Assembly: GCF_024158745.1 (NCBI RefSeq)
Contig: NZ_JAMZAW010000014.1
Location: 1 to 64,000 of the forward strand
Source: Paenibacillus tyrphae
GTDB taxonomy: Bacteria > Bacillota > Bacilli > Paenibacillales > NBRC-103111
Length of the DNA: 64,000 nucleotides
Direction of reading: 5' to 3'
The translations under genes and the position numbers were made by a program. The notes beneath the pieces were generated by a model that saw only the letters and a program-made list of their open reading frames with translations, was not told the DNA's origin and made no database searches. This document shows positions 8,001 to 16,425 of this stretch, piece by piece (the first letter of the stretch is position 1; each line of letters begins with the position of its first letter).

Positions 8001-9670
8001 AACACGACGGGATAAAGCAGCTCTACCCGCAGCCGATCATCCGGCTGGCTGTACACGGCTGGGCGAGGCCCTACGACAACGCGCGTGGAGAAGTGCTCCA
8101 TCTCGCGGTCGCGGTCGATCGCCGGGTTGGTAACAACAGCGACGCTTTCTTTAATGAAATCCGGAATATTCTGACGTTCCCAGTTCAACGCGGCATGCGG
8201 GCTATCATGACCGAGCGAGCGAATCGGCTCTGCGCCGGTCTCGGCGGTCGTTTCGATCATTTGGATGCCGTCGCGGTCCCATCCGAACGCGCTATAGAGC
8301 GCATCAGTAGGCGTGACGTCGGCGGAAGGCGCCGCTTCGACGGCCGGAATTTCATTATTCAAGTGCTTGCGCTGTCCATCAAGGCCAAGACGGCTTTGCA
8401 CGCGCTCCAGCACGGTGGATTGCACCAGATGATACGGAATAACCTGAACATGCTCACCCGGTGTCAGGACGACGCCGACTTTTTCGCCCGGTGCGATCGG
8501 TTTCGGATCTGCGACCATCTCGCCGACCGTAATGACGCCTTGTTCCGAGGAGAAATACAGGGACGTTTCGCTTTCCACCATCCATACCGGACGCAGACCA
8601 AGCGCGTCGACGCTGAAAATGCACTCGTTGCCGTAACGGGAAACGATTCCTGCCGGTCCTTGCGCGTAATGGCCCCAAGCTTGGCGGAAGTAGACGTACA
8701 TGTCCTGCAGTTCCGGACGGAAAAGCTTCATTTCGTTAAGAATCGGAGGGAAAACGACTTCCATCGCTTCGAACAAGCTGAGGCCGAAACGGTGAATGAA
8801 CGTTTCGATGGTACGGTTCATATCCTGGGAGTCGCTGCCGCCGTCAACGAGGGGCACGCCGACCATGTCGGCTTCGATCCGCATCTTTTTCACCGTATTG
8901 ATCTCGCCGTTATGGCCAAGCAGCGAGAACGGCTGCACGCGGAAGAAGCTGGATTGAGTGTTCGTGGAGTATCGGTTGTGTCCGATAGTAACCTGCGCTG
9001 CGAACAGCGGGTCGCGGGTGTCATTGAAGTATTTCGGCAAAATGCTGGCGGCGCCCATCACTTTGTAAGCGGCCGTGACGTTGCTGAGGGTGGCGACGTG
9101 TACGTTATATTTGGCTTCGATCGCCACATGAAGCTCAAACAGATGGTCGGAGACTTTCACTTCCTGCTTGTCACAGAGACCTGCGATTTGCCAGAAGGTC
9201 GGTTCGTCGTTTCGTCCGTTCGGACCGAGCACGCTGCTGTCCACTTGATTTTCCTGCTCCAAGAGGATGCTGACTTGGAACTGGGAGAACAGCTCGCGGA
9301 TGCCTTTTTGCATATCGGGAGCGGAGATGTCCAGCTTGCGCGGCACGAAAATGTGCGCGACGGAGAATCGCTCGTCATAAGCAAGCTTGCCGTCGAGACC
9401 GGCGTCGGTCAGCTTTTTCTCCCACAGGGCGCGCGGAATGTCGGTCAGGATGCCGCAGCCGTCGCCTTCCCCGTTAATGAAACCCGAACGATGCTCCATT
9501 TTCACGAGGGCGTCGATCGTCTTTTGAATGTTGTCGCGGGACGGAAATCCGTCTTTTTCAATAATACAGATGATACCGCAGCTATCATGTTCGGTGGCCA
9601 ATAAATTCTGAAAGCGGCCTTCATTGCGCATAACTTGATTCATTCTCGTGGTCAGCAGGCTGACCGTCAC
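5093..9670 (-). CDS. gltB: glutamate synthase large subunit
   Basis: Large protein of up to 1525 residues, standard for GltB. It begins with a class II (Ntn) glutamine amidotransferase domain whose nucleophile is Cys31 in EHDSCGI, so a propeptide must be removed. Central and FMN-binding synthase domains follow, with a 3Fe-4S motif near 1105-1120 (C-x5-C-x4-C within GCTTCRGCHLDTC, which has one extra Cys), and a C-terminal glycine-rich beta-helix. The enzyme makes two glutamates from glutamine and 2-oxoglutarate. No small subunit (gltD) is adjacent. The start is uncertain: GTG 9670 sits directly against GGGAGG, while ATG 9643 lies 27 bases from it. Upstream lie a cre site, a promoter and a long structured leader. 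Confidence 0.9.
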   Translation of the reverse strand: MTVSLLTTRMNQVMRNEGRFQNLLATEHDSCGIICIIEKDGFPSRDNIQKTIDALVKMEHRSGFINGEGDGCGILTDIPRALWEKKLTDAGLDGKLAYDERFSVAHIFVPRKLDISAPDMQKGIRELFSQFQVSILLEQENQVDSSVLGPNGRNDEPTFWQIAGLCDKQEVKVSDHLFELHVAIEAKYNVHVATLSNVTAAYKVMGAASILPKYFNDTRDPLFAAQVTIGHNRYSTNTQSSFFRVQPFSLLGHNGEINTVKKMRIEADMVGVPLVDGGSDSQDMNRTIETFIHRFGLSLFEAMEVVFPPILNEMKLFRPELQDMYVYFRQAWGHYAQGPAGIVSRYGNECIFSVDALGLRPVWMVESETSLYFSSEQGVITVGEMVADPKPIAPGEKVGVVLTPGEHVQVIPYHLVQSTVLERVQSRLGLDGQRKHLNNEIPAVEAAPSADVTPTDALYSAFGWDRDGIQMIETTAETGAEPIRSLGHDSPHAALNWERQNIPDFIKESVAVVTNPAIDRDREMEHFSTRVVVGPRPAVYSQPDDRLRVELLYPVVLEGSNGIDSLAELKQPSYEQLVAMFGAQNGDAVATLSTTFARGTSLKDALEQLAADAVQAVRKGAMLLVLDDSEAHQNDRLWMDPHLAVSKVDIALREVKLGYGNNLRRQTTIVLRSAAIRNLHDMAVACGLGADVLSPYILFTTAAAKDGAPAARKVFTALMKGLEKVISTIGTHELRGYTRFFSSIGLKPELADVLDIVNYLGSDKAGTGFAELEADAEARYNDFANPKAKAARNFRFFQRMWKALGDAASGAAPYEDYRDKLREEEKKNGISIRHVADFNYEKAHAEGRKPLDPSQVEIGIGGHDLPMLISSMSFGSQNETAFRAYAEAGERLNMVTMNGEGGEIKDMLGRYKRTRGAQVASGRFGVNVELANAVAFLEIKIGQGAKPGEGGHLPGSKVTAKIALARNATIGSDLISPSNNHDIYSIEDLAQIISELKEASGRKAKIIVKVPVVPGIGTIAVGVAKAGADVITLSGFDGGTGAARIHSITHVGLPTEIGTKLAHIALIEAGLRHKVELWSDGGMKSGADVVKMVMLGANRIGFGSIAMQSIGCTTCRGCHLDTCHVGIATQIDSMEEAEEKGLRRFVPRVYDTAVESLVRLFGGIGREVRDIVAQLGFANLQDLVGRSDLLQQVSHLEKIDLSDLLRPAPLSLAAAQEALEEVAAAVSSDIRIAAGAEGQQFFPDAVSFESPVERTWSKVDAESRILGSRYASHRVRDRFDGSYDALPPVSITMTEGSVPGNGLAAFNARGVNITVHGGAEDGVGKMSLGGKVAILKAPSKHKQFINGSVGKSFGYGAQKGLFLIQGNADTRACIRFSGADVVFGGEITAPIQDELGGIAARANLKGFAFEYMTNGRAVVLGDPGPWICAGMTGGVIYQRLVPEMGLDQAAIERRVAKGAKVKIEPVGVQSMKDLSELLGAYHEELVKSGQPEAAAKVEHLLNNLQTSFVRIAPVGLQADQSVATE

Positions 9671-9820
9671 CTCCCATTAAAATTAGTTGCGGGTTCGTCC
9701 TGAAAAGAAGGCTTTGTTCATGTGAAGCAAGAAAGCGGAAAGAGTCAACGAATCATTGCAATGAATAAAAATACATTTATTCTGCATAATTGACTTGATT
9801 TTCGGTTTCTCGATTCAGCA

Positions 9821-9882
9821 GAAGCTGTGCGGAAGCGGGTGATAAAAGGGACAACGCCCCAACCGTCCAAACGCACAGCTTC
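9821..9882 (-). promoter_or_regulatory. long-range hairpin in the gltB leader
   Basis: GAAGCTGTGCG (9821-9831) is perfectly complementary to CGCACAGCTTC (9872-9882), with a 40-base GC-containing loop that can form further short stems. It lies inside the roughly 265-base untranslated leader predicted for gltB. I do not recognise a known riboswitch or T-box in it. Apart from the cre site, the promoter and this element, I see nothing gene-like between gltB and the hemL terminator. Confidence 0.45.
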
Positions 9883-9942
9883 ATAGTTAACATGGCAAAA
9901 ACCTTACATTTAGCCGAATTTACTTAGTTTAAAAGTATTTAT

Positions 9943-9971
9943 AGAATATCACGAAATTTCATGTGAGACAA
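9943..9971 (-). promoter_or_regulatory. candidate sigma-A promoter of gltB
   Basis: On the minus strand TTGTCT (9971-9966), 17-base spacer, TATTCT (9948-9943). Each hexamer matches consensus at four of six bases. It would give a leader of about 265 bases. Confidence 0.45.
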
Positions 9972-9995
9972 TAGAACATTGAAGGGAAATGTTAA

Positions 9996-10010
9996 TTGTA
10001 AGCGCTGTCT
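9996..10010. promoter_or_regulatory. CcpA catabolite-responsive element (cre)
   Basis: TTGTAAGCGCTGTCT fits the Bacillus cre consensus WTGNAANCGNWNNCW at every fixed position. It lies 25 bases upstream of the -35 of the predicted gltB promoter, a position compatible with activation or modulation by CcpA and fitting the known carbon control of glutamate synthase in Bacillus. Confidence 0.6.
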
Positions 10011-10064
10011 ATTTTGCATAACTGGTGAATAAAGGCAATTTCGGAGCGGAATGATGAGGGTTGA

Positions 10065-10107
10065 TAAAAAACGAACGAACTATTATCTTTTTCCGATAAT
10101 AGTTCGT
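10065..10107 (-). terminator. terminator of hemL
   Basis: Perfect 13-bp stem ACGAACTATTATC (10075-10087) / GATAATAGTTCGT (10095-10107) with a 7-base loop, followed on the minus strand by a T run. Confidence 0.9.
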
Positions 10108-10146
10108 GATTTGGGTGATAAATGGAATTTATTGCCGATCTCTCGG

Positions 10147-11502
10147 TTAAGCGTTCATGCGGGCGAATGCGCGATTTGCCGCTTCTATCGTATAAGCGAC
10201 GTCTTCGTCCGTATGAGCCGTCGTCAAGAACCAGGCTTCATATTTGGAAGGAGCCAGGCAGATGCCATCCTCCAGCATGTAGCGGAAAAAGGCTGCAAAC
10301 TGCTCGCCGTCGGTATTTTGAGCTTCGTCGTAATTCGTAACCGGATGGTCGCAAAAGTGTGTCGACAGTGCGCCGCGGATGCGGTTTACGGTTAGGGCGA
10401 TGCCGTGCTTGCGAGCCCCTTCGGCCAGACCCGCTTCCAGCATGGCGCCGAGCCGGTCCAGCCGCTCGTAGGTGCCGGACTCCTGTAGCGCCTCCAAGCA
10501 CGCGATCCCGGCGGAAATCGATGCCGGGTTACCGGCCATAGTGCCGGCTTGGTATGCCGGTCCGAGCGGAGCCACTTGCGCCATGATCTCTGCGCGGCCA
10601 CCGTAAGCGCCGATCGGCAGTCCGCCGCCGATGATTTTTCCAAGGGCCGTCAGATCGGGCTCAATGGCTGTATAATCGGTGCCCTCGGGCAACCCGGCGA
10701 AGGTGGAGGCAGCGCCGTAATGGAAGCGGAACGCGGTGATTACCTCGTCGTAGATGACAAGGGAGCCGTTCCGGCGGGCGGCGGAGCACAGTCCTTCCAG
10801 GAAGCCGGGCTTCGGCATGACCATGCCGAAGTTGCCGACAATGGGCTCGACCATGACCGCGGCCACGTCGCTGCCCCAGCGCTCCAGCGCGGCGTCCAGT
10901 GCGGCGAGGTCGTTGAACGGCACGGTAATGACCTCGTGCGCGATGCTGACCGGAATACCGGCGCTATCCGGTATGCCCAGGGTGGACGGGCCGGAGCCCG
11001 CGGCGACGAGCACAAGATCCGAGTGGCCGTGGTAGCAGCCGGCGAATTTGATGATTTTGTTCCGGCCGGTATAGGCGCGGGCTACCCGGATCGTCGTCAT
11101 CACGGCTTCGGTACCGGAGTTGACGAAGCGGACCTTATCAAGCGACGGAATCGCTTCTTTCAGCATGCGGGCGAAGCGGATTTCGAGCTCGGTCGGCGTA
11201 CCGTACAATGTGCCATTCTCCGCCGCACGGACAATGGCGGAGGTCACATGAGGATGCGCGTGGCCGAGAATGATCGGACCGTAGGCGGCCAAATAGTCGA
11301 TGTAGCGGTTGCCGTCCTCGTCCCAGAAATACGCTCCTTGCCCGCGTTTCATGAATACGGGCGCTCCGCCGCCCACGGCTTTGAAGGAGCGGGAAGGGCT
11401 GTTGACTCCGCCGACGATATGCTCGAGCGCTTCCGCATAAAGCGCTGCAGAGCGTGTGCGGGGCTTGGCTTCGGATGCGTTAGACGCAAATGGATTGCTC
11501 AT
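10147..11502 (-). CDS. hemL: glutamate-1-semialdehyde 2,1-aminomutase
   Basis: PLP-dependent class III aminotransferase-fold enzyme of 451 residues. It shows [10 protein letters not shown], the phosphate-binding NSGTEA, the YDEV segment and the PLP lysine K289 in [10 protein letters not shown], all typical of HemL/GsaB. It converts glutamate-1-semialdehyde to 5-aminolevulinate, the C5 entry to tetrapyrroles. A GAAAGGA ribosome binding site precedes ATG 11502. It stands alone with its own terminator, without other hem genes, so it may be the second (GsaB-like) copy that Bacillales often carry. The first dozen residues are a weakly conserved extension. Confidence 0.93.
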   Translation of the reverse strand: MSNPFASNASEAKPRTRSAALYAEALEHIVGGVNSPSRSFKAVGGGAPVFMKRGQGAYFWDEDGNRYIDYLAAYGPIILGHAHPHVTSAIVRAAENGTLYGTPTELEIRFARMLKEAIPSLDKVRFVNSGTEAVMTTIRVARAYTGRNKIIKFAGCYHGHSDLVLVAAGSGPSTLGIPDSAGIPVSIAHEVITVPFNDLAALDAALERWGSDVAAVMVEPIVGNFGMVMPKPGFLEGLCSAARRNGSLVIYDEVITAFRFHYGAASTFAGLPEGTDYTAIEPDLTALGKIIGGGLPIGAYGGRAEIMAQVAPLGPAYQAGTMAGNPASISAGIACLEALQESGTYERLDRLGAMLEAGLAEGARKHGIALTVNRIRGALSTHFCDHPVTNYDEAQNTDGEQFAAFFRYMLEDGICLAPSKYEAWFLTTAHTDEDVAYTIEAANRAFARMNA

Positions 11503-11592
11503 TAGGATTCAAGTCCTTTCCATCTATGTATATCTACATTATAAAGGATTAGCGTTCCGGCAGTGAATTTTTCTCTGAATCTGATCGGTGCC

Positions 11593-12402
11593 TCATTCTG
11601 CAGGAAGGTGGAGAAGCGAGCCTTTAAGCACCGTTACCGCTTGACCATGGATGTGAAGACGGTCATCGACTAGCGCCAGTCTAAGAACGCCTGATCGTGC
11701 AGACGATTGAATGGCCGTCATCCGGTCTTTTCCCAGCTTGTCCCGCCAGTAAGGCGCCAGTGCGCAATGGGCCGATCCGGTTACCGGATCTTCGTCGATT
11801 CCCAGCGCCGGGAAGAAGCAGCGGGAGGCGAAGTCGTACCGTTCATCCTGCGAACGGGCCGTAACCAGCACGCCGCGGACGCCAAGCTCCGCCATGATGG
11901 CAAAATTGGGCTTTAGCTCCCGCACGGCTTCCTCCGAGTCCAATTCGACCAGCAAATCCAGCCCGTTGGTTCCGATAAAACGGGGCACGGCCCCGCCCAG
12001 GGCATCGGCCAATCGGTTCGGCGCGTCCGTTTCGGTAATCCGCTCCACGGGAAAATCAAGCCGGATCCAGCCATCCTCGCTCACGGAGGCCGTCAGCGGG
12101 CCGCTAAGTGTGTGAAAAGTCAAAGCCTGTTTGCGGTCTGCCCGCCCGGTTTCCCACAAGTAATGAGCGCTGGCCAGCGTAGCATGGCCGCACAAATCCA
12201 CCTCAACCGTCGGCGTAAACCAGCGAAGCTGGTAGCTCCCGTCCTGTTGGGGGGAGAGAAACGCCGTTTCCGATAAGTTCATCTCCATCGCAACCTGCTG
12301 AAGCCATGGGTCGGAAGGATAGCGCTCCAGCAAACAAACCGCCGCAGGGTTGCCGCGAAACGGCTTGTCCGCAAACGCGTCAATAATGTGCATTTCCATC
12401 AT
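11593..12402 (-). CDS. PhzF-family isomerase/epimerase-like protein
   Basis: Protein of 269 residues with the PhzF fold signatures: IIDAFADKPFRGNPAAVC near the N-terminus, LSETAFL, LRWFTPTVEVDLCGHATLASAH, and near the C-terminus GIDEDPVTGSAHCALAPYW. PhzF enzymes are diaminopimelate-epimerase-like isomerases; most family members have no known substrate, and nothing here links it to phenazines. ATG 12402 follows AAAGGAG at good spacing; ATG 12399 and 12393 are also possible. The protein is probably cytoplasmic. The 90 bases between it and hemL hold no clear terminator. Confidence 0.85.
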   Translation of the reverse strand: MMEMHIIDAFADKPFRGNPAAVCLLERYPSDPWLQQVAMEMNLSETAFLSPQQDGSYQLRWFTPTVEVDLCGHATLASAHYLWETGRADRKQALTFHTLSGPLTASVSEDGWIRLDFPVERITETDAPNRLADALGGAVPRFIGTNGLDLLVELDSEEAVRELKPNFAIMAELGVRGVLVTARSQDERYDFASRCFFPALGIDEDPVTGSAHCALAPYWRDKLGKDRMTAIQSSARSGVLRLALVDDRLHIHGQAVTVLKGSLLHLPAE

Positions 12403-12423
12403 AAGAACGGTGCTCCTTTCAGG

Positions 12424-12452
12424 TCAAAAGCGGGAAGCCCCAGGCCTCCCGC
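12424..12452 (-). terminator. terminator of the LCP gene
   Basis: GCGGGA/TCCCGC outer stem with an inner GGCC pairing (12430-12452), followed on the minus strand by TTTTG. Confidence 0.7.
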
Positions 12453-12472
12453 TCGCGTATGGTTCATAGCTG

Positions 12473-13504
12473 CTATTGTTTTTTGGCCGGTACGGTGCCG
12501 GTCGTGCTTTTATTGCCACCTTCCTTGCCGGCAGGAGCCAGAGGGTCCCTGCCTTCGAACAGTGCCTTGATGTAATCCTGCAGCTTGGTACGGTTTACGC
12601 TGAGGACTTCGGCGCCGCCGACCCGTTTTTCAATCAGCAGCTCGGAAGGCGGAATTTGCTGGCTGACCATCCCCTCGGTTTTGGCCTCGAAAGCGAGCGT
12701 GCCGAGCTTCAGCATGTCAGTTGTCGTCAAGTTCGTTTCGAGGTAAGGATCGATGCTGTTCAATATTTTCGGCAGTCGGATCAGGGATCCGGTCGTCTGC
12801 ATTTTTTGCGCGACGGCCTGCAAAAATTTGCGCTGCCGCTCGGTGCGGGAAAAGTCGCTCATCGCATCGTGCCGGAACCGGACGTACTGCAGCGCCATTT
12901 TTCCGTCAAGGTGCTGCATGCCCTTTTTCAGATCGATATCGTACTCGTGGCCGTCTTCCGAATCGCGGTATTTCATGTCCTTCTCTACCTCGAGATCAAT
13001 GCCGCCGATGGCGTCGGTCAGCGCGATGAAGCCTTTGAAATCGGTATAGAAAAAATATTGAATCGGAATGCCGAGCAGGTCGCTAACCGTGCGCATGGCC
13101 AGATTCGGCCCGCCGATGGCAAGTGCCGTATTGATGCGGTCCTCGCCATGCCCTGGAATTTTCACGTACGTGTCGCGCAGAATGGAAAATAAGTACGCTT
13201 CCTTCGTCACCGGATCGATGGAGGCGACCATAATTGAATCGGAACGCGGAACTTCGTTCTTTTTGAGTCCCCGGGAATCGCCGCCGAGAATGAGTACGTT
13301 CACCCGCGAATTGCCCTCCCATTTGGGCGGGGTGTAGCTGTCCGACATGCCGAGCTGCTTCGGGGTAAGTCCGCCGAATTTGGTCGTTTCGGGATGACTT
13401 TGAATGTTATTGGCAAATTGAACAAATGAATATGTAAAATAGCCGATTCCTGCAAGCAACAGCAGCAGCAGCGAAATGAAAAGCCATTTTATCGTACGGA
13501 CCAT
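12473..13504 (-). CDS. LytR-CpsA-Psr (LCP) family cell-wall glycopolymer ligase
   Basis: Protein of 343 residues. A short cytoplasmic start is followed by one membrane helix (about 6-28) and an extracellular LCP domain from about 65 to 260. Family residues visible include GGDSRG, RSDSIMVASI, LRDTYV, the DAIGGID segment and the QYVRFRHD...DFSRTERQR block, whose arginines bind the pyrophosphate of the lipid-linked substrate. LCP enzymes attach teichoic acids or capsular polymers to peptidoglycan. The C-terminal tail is polar and low-complexity. It is monocistronic, and GAGGAGGG precedes ATG 13504 at a slightly long distance. Confidence 0.92.
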   Translation of the reverse strand: MVRTIKWLFISLLLLLLAGIGYFTYSFVQFANNIQSHPETTKFGGLTPKQLGMSDSYTPPKWEGNSRVNVLILGGDSRGLKKNEVPRSDSIMVASIDPVTKEAYLFSILRDTYVKIPGHGEDRINTALAIGGPNLAMRTVSDLLGIPIQYFFYTDFKGFIALTDAIGGIDLEVEKDMKYRDSEDGHEYDIDLKKGMQHLDGKMALQYVRFRHDAMSDFSRTERQRKFLQAVAQKMQTTGSLIRLPKILNSIDPYLETNLTTTDMLKLGTLAFEAKTEGMVSQQIPPSELLIEKRVGGAEVLSVNRTKLQDYIKALFEGRDPLAPAGKEGGNKSTTGTVPAKKQ

Positions 13505-13695
13505 GGGAATTCGGTTCCCTCCTCTGGTTGCGTTCGCTTTTCCTGATCGTAAGGTTGGTGTATCATAACGGGTATAGGTTTTGACAATGCCGCAGGAACA
13601 TGCATACGTTAGGACAGGAAACTATTTCATTATTATAAAAGGTTTCAATCCGCGCCTGCAAGCTTCGGCATATTTTGACAGGAGGACCTACACCT

Positions 13696-14748
13696 ATGAA
13701 TCTCGCCATCGATGTGCATCGGCTGAGAAAAGAATTCAAAGTGCAGAAAAACCGGGAAGGCTTGAAAGGCGCTGTACGCGACCTGTTCAGGAGAGAGTAT
13801 AACCAAGTCGCCGCGGTGAAAGACATCAGCTTCCAAATTCCGCAGGGTGAGATTTGCGGCTACATCGGCGAGAACGGAGCGGGCAAATCGACCACGATCA
13901 AAATGCTGACCGGCATTCTCGTTCCCACTTCCGGAGATATTCGCGTTGGCGGCTTCGTTCCTTATAAAGAGAGGGAAAAATTCGTCCGCAACATCGGCGT
14001 CGTATTCGGCCAACGCAGCCAGCTTTGGTGGGATATCGGCGTGATCGAATCGTTCCAGCTGCTCAAGAAAGTGTATCGCGTCCCGGATGCGGAATACCGC
14101 AGCCGTATGGACGAGCTGGTGGAGCGGCTGCAGCTTGGTGAGCTGCTGAACCGGCCTGTGCGGAAGCTGAGTCTGGGCCAGCGGATGCGCTGCGAGCTTG
14201 CCGCGTCGCTCATTCACAATCCGGAAATTTTGTTTCTGGACGAGCCTACGATCGGTCTGGATATTATGGTCAAGACGGAAATCCGCGAGTTTCTGAAATC
14301 CATGAACAAACGATACGGCACGACCATTCTGCTGACAACCCACGATCTGCAGGACATTGAAGCGCTGTGCTCCCGGGTCATTATGCTCGACGACGGCCGG
14401 ATCATCTACGACGGAGGGCTTGAGGAGTTAAAAGAGCGCTGGGGCAAAGGCAAAGAAGTTATTCTCCGGTTCTCGGAGCCGGTATCGCTGCCCCGTTTGC
14501 AGGAGCTGACCGCAGGATTGCAAGTGGAATGGTCGCTCGATAACGAGCTGACGGCCAAAGTATGGATTCCCCAGCAGGCGGCAAGCGTCTCCGAGGTGCT
14601 CAGCCGGGTCGTCGGTATAACGACGATCGAGGACATTAAAATCCTCGAAACGAATACGGACGACATCGTGCGGGAAATTTACAAATCCGGATCGGCGGAA
14701 GCGAAAAAGGAGCTGCGCGAAGAACAGGAAGTGACGCTGCATGGTTAG
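13696..14748 (+). CDS. ABC-2 type exporter, ATP-binding subunit
   Basis: ATPase of 350 residues. Walker A GENGAGKST near 58-66, Q-loop VVFGQRSQLWW, signature LSLGQRMR, Walker B ILFLDEPTIGLD and H-loop TTHDLQD are all present, followed by a C-terminal regulatory extension. The WW after the Q-loop and the gene order with two six-helix permeases match the bacterial ABC-2 subfamily that KEGG labels viologen exporter. Substrate unknown. ATG 13696 is preceded by AGGAGG; the upstream TTG in the same frame lacks support. The gene overlaps the next by 8 bases, so the three form one operon. Confidence 0.88.
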   Translation: MNLAIDVHRLRKEFKVQKNREGLKGAVRDLFRREYNQVAAVKDISFQIPQGEICGYIGENGAGKSTTIKMLTGILVPTSGDIRVGGFVPYKEREKFVRNIGVVFGQRSQLWWDIGVIESFQLLKKVYRVPDAEYRSRMDELVERLQLGELLNRPVRKLSLGQRMRCELAASLIHNPEILFLDEPTIGLDIMVKTEIREFLKSMNKRYGTTILLTTHDLQDIEALCSRVIMLDDGRIIYDGGLEELKERWGKGKEVILRFSEPVSLPRLQELTAGLQVEWSLDNELTAKVWIPQQAASVSEVLSRVVGITTIEDIKILETNTDDIVREIYKSGSAEAKKELREEQEVTLHG

Positions 14749-15535
14749 CGCTTATCTGGACATTATCCGCATCCGCTTCTTGATGATGCTCGCTTACCGG
14801 GTCAATTATTACAGCGGGATTATTATTTATGCCCTTAATATCGGGGCGTACTATTTTCTGTGGAAGGCAATTTACGGGACGAAAGAGCTGCTCGGCGGGA
14901 TGACCGTGACACAGATGACGACTTATGTGGCTATATCGTGGATGGCGAGGGCGTTTTATTTTAACAATCTGGACCGGGAAATTGCGAACGAGATCAAAGA
15001 CGGCAGTGTCGCGATCCAGTTCATCCGCCCGTACAATTACATCGTCGTCAAAATGATGCAGGGTCTCGGTGAAGGCTTGTTCCGGTTTTTTCTATTTTCC
15101 GTGCCGGGCATGGTGATCGTCTCGTTCTTGTTTCCGGTGCAGCTGCCGTCAGATCCGCTGACCTGGCTTATTTTTCTCGCCATGCTGTTTTTCAGCTTCC
15201 TGATCAATACGCAGATCAATATTATTACCGGCCTGTTTGCCTTTTTCCTTGAAAACAACGAAGGCATGATGCGAATGAAGCGGGTAACCGTCGATTTGTT
15301 CTCCGGCCTGGTCGTGCCAATGTCGTTCTTCCCGGGCTGGGCGCAAGAGCTGATGAATCTGCTGCCGTTTCCGGCGATCACGTACTTGCCTGGGTCCGTC
15401 TTTACCGGCAAGGTCGCCGGTAGCGCCGTTTATAACGTATTTGCCATCCAAATCGTCTGGTTCGTGCTGTTGATTGTGCCGCTCTATGTATTGTGGCGGA
15501 GCGCGCGGACGCGGCTGTTCGTACAGGGAGGGTGA
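14741..15535 (+). CDS. ABC-2 family permease (first subunit)
   Basis: Membrane protein of 264 residues with about six hydrophobic segments (around 20-45, 55-80, 105-130, 140-170, 175-200 and 230-250), and a DLFSGLVVPMSFFPGW motif before the last pair that is common in ABC-2 permeases. Start overlaps the ATPase gene. Together with the next permease it should form the heterodimeric pore of an exporter energised by the preceding ATPase. Confidence 0.85.
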   Translation: MVSAYLDIIRIRFLMMLAYRVNYYSGIIIYALNIGAYYFLWKAIYGTKELLGGMTVTQMTTYVAISWMARAFYFNNLDREIANEIKDGSVAIQFIRPYNYIVVKMMQGLGEGLFRFFLFSVPGMVIVSFLFPVQLPSDPLTWLIFLAMLFFSFLINTQINIITGLFAFFLENNEGMMRMKRVTVDLFSGLVVPMSFFPGWAQELMNLLPFPAITYLPGSVFTGKVAGSAVYNVFAIQIVWFVLLIVPLYVLWRSARTRLFVQGG

Positions 15536-15541
15536 TGGCGC

Positions 15542-16327
15542 ATGTTCTATGCTAGCCTGTTTGTCAATTATTTGAAAAATTACATGAAAACGCGGCTCAC
15601 CTATCGTTCCGATTTTTGGATCGAGGTGCTGTCCGATCTGTTGTTTAACGGGTTGAATTTATTTTTCATCCTCGTCGTGTTCCAGCATACCGCGGCGATC
15701 GGCGAATGGAACGAGCAGCAGATTTTGTTTATCTATGGCTATTTTATGGTGCCTTACGGCTTGTTTATTACGTTTTTTAATCTCTGGGGATTCACCGAGC
15801 GGTACATCGTCAAAGGTGAAATGGACCGGATCTTGACCCGGCCGGCGCATAATCTGGTGCAGCTAATGCTGGAAAATATGGACCCGTCCTCGCTGTTCAG
15901 TGCGCTGGTCGGTCTGATCATCATGATCTATTCCTGGACACAGCTTGATCTCGGGATGATGTGGTACGATCCGCTCATTCTGCTTGTGCTGGTGCTCGGT
16001 TCAATCATGATTTACGGGGGCGTGTACATTTTCTTTACATCGTTGTCGTTTTTCTCAGATTCGCCTACCGGCATTTTGCCATTGCTGTGGAACCTGCAAA
16101 ACTACGGGCGATACCCGATGACGATCTATAACCGTCTTCTTAACATCATGCTGACATGGGTGCTGCCGTTCGGCTTCGTCGGCTTTTATCCGGCCGCCTA
16201 TTTTCTGGACCGGGCGAATTGGGGAACGTTCGCCTTGCTTACCCCGCTGGTCGGGCTTGTCTTCCTGACCTTCGGGCTGACGGTGTGGAATTACGGGGTG
16301 AAGCGGTACCGCGGAGCGGGCTCGTAG
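15542..16327 (+). CDS. ABC-2 family permease (second subunit, DUF990-like)
   Basis: Membrane protein of 261 residues with about six helices. It starts six bases after the previous stop, and a conserved GEMDRILTRPAHN loop follows the second helix. This pairing of two unlike six-helix permeases after one ATPase is the usual layout of this exporter family. The operon ends at a hairpin terminator 40 bases downstream. No regulator adjoins it, so the substrate cannot be guessed. Confidence 0.83.
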   Translation: MFYASLFVNYLKNYMKTRLTYRSDFWIEVLSDLLFNGLNLFFILVVFQHTAAIGEWNEQQILFIYGYFMVPYGLFITFFNLWGFTERYIVKGEMDRILTRPAHNLVQLMLENMDPSSLFSALVGLIIMIYSWTQLDLGMMWYDPLILLVLVLGSIMIYGGVYIFFTSLSFFSDSPTGILPLLWNLQNYGRYPMTIYNRLLNIMLTWVLPFGFVGFYPAAYFLDRANWGTFALLTPLVGLVFLTFGLTVWNYGVKRYRGAGS

Positions 16328-16367
16328 ATTACGGAGTATTATGTAACAAGTAACATATTGGGATCGC

Positions 16368-16397
16368 GAGGAGCTGCCGACAGGCAAGCTCCTCTTT
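16368..16397 (+). terminator. terminator of the ABC-2 operon
   Basis: GAGGAGCT (16368-16375) pairs perfectly with AGCTCCTC (16387-16394), with GCC/GGC inside and TTT after it. Confidence 0.7.
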
Positions 16398-16425
16398 GGC
16401 ATACCCGGACGAGCCGGGAAGAAGG

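Noticed and set aside
6482-9604. Very long open frame of about 1040 codons opposite gltB
   Set aside because: It is the antisense of the well-supported gltB gene in GC-rich DNA; its product has no recognisable domain.
9671-9942. T-box or known glutamine riboswitch in the gltB leader
   Set aside because: No T-box sequence, specifier loop or glutamine-aptamer core was found; only a long-range stem is supported.
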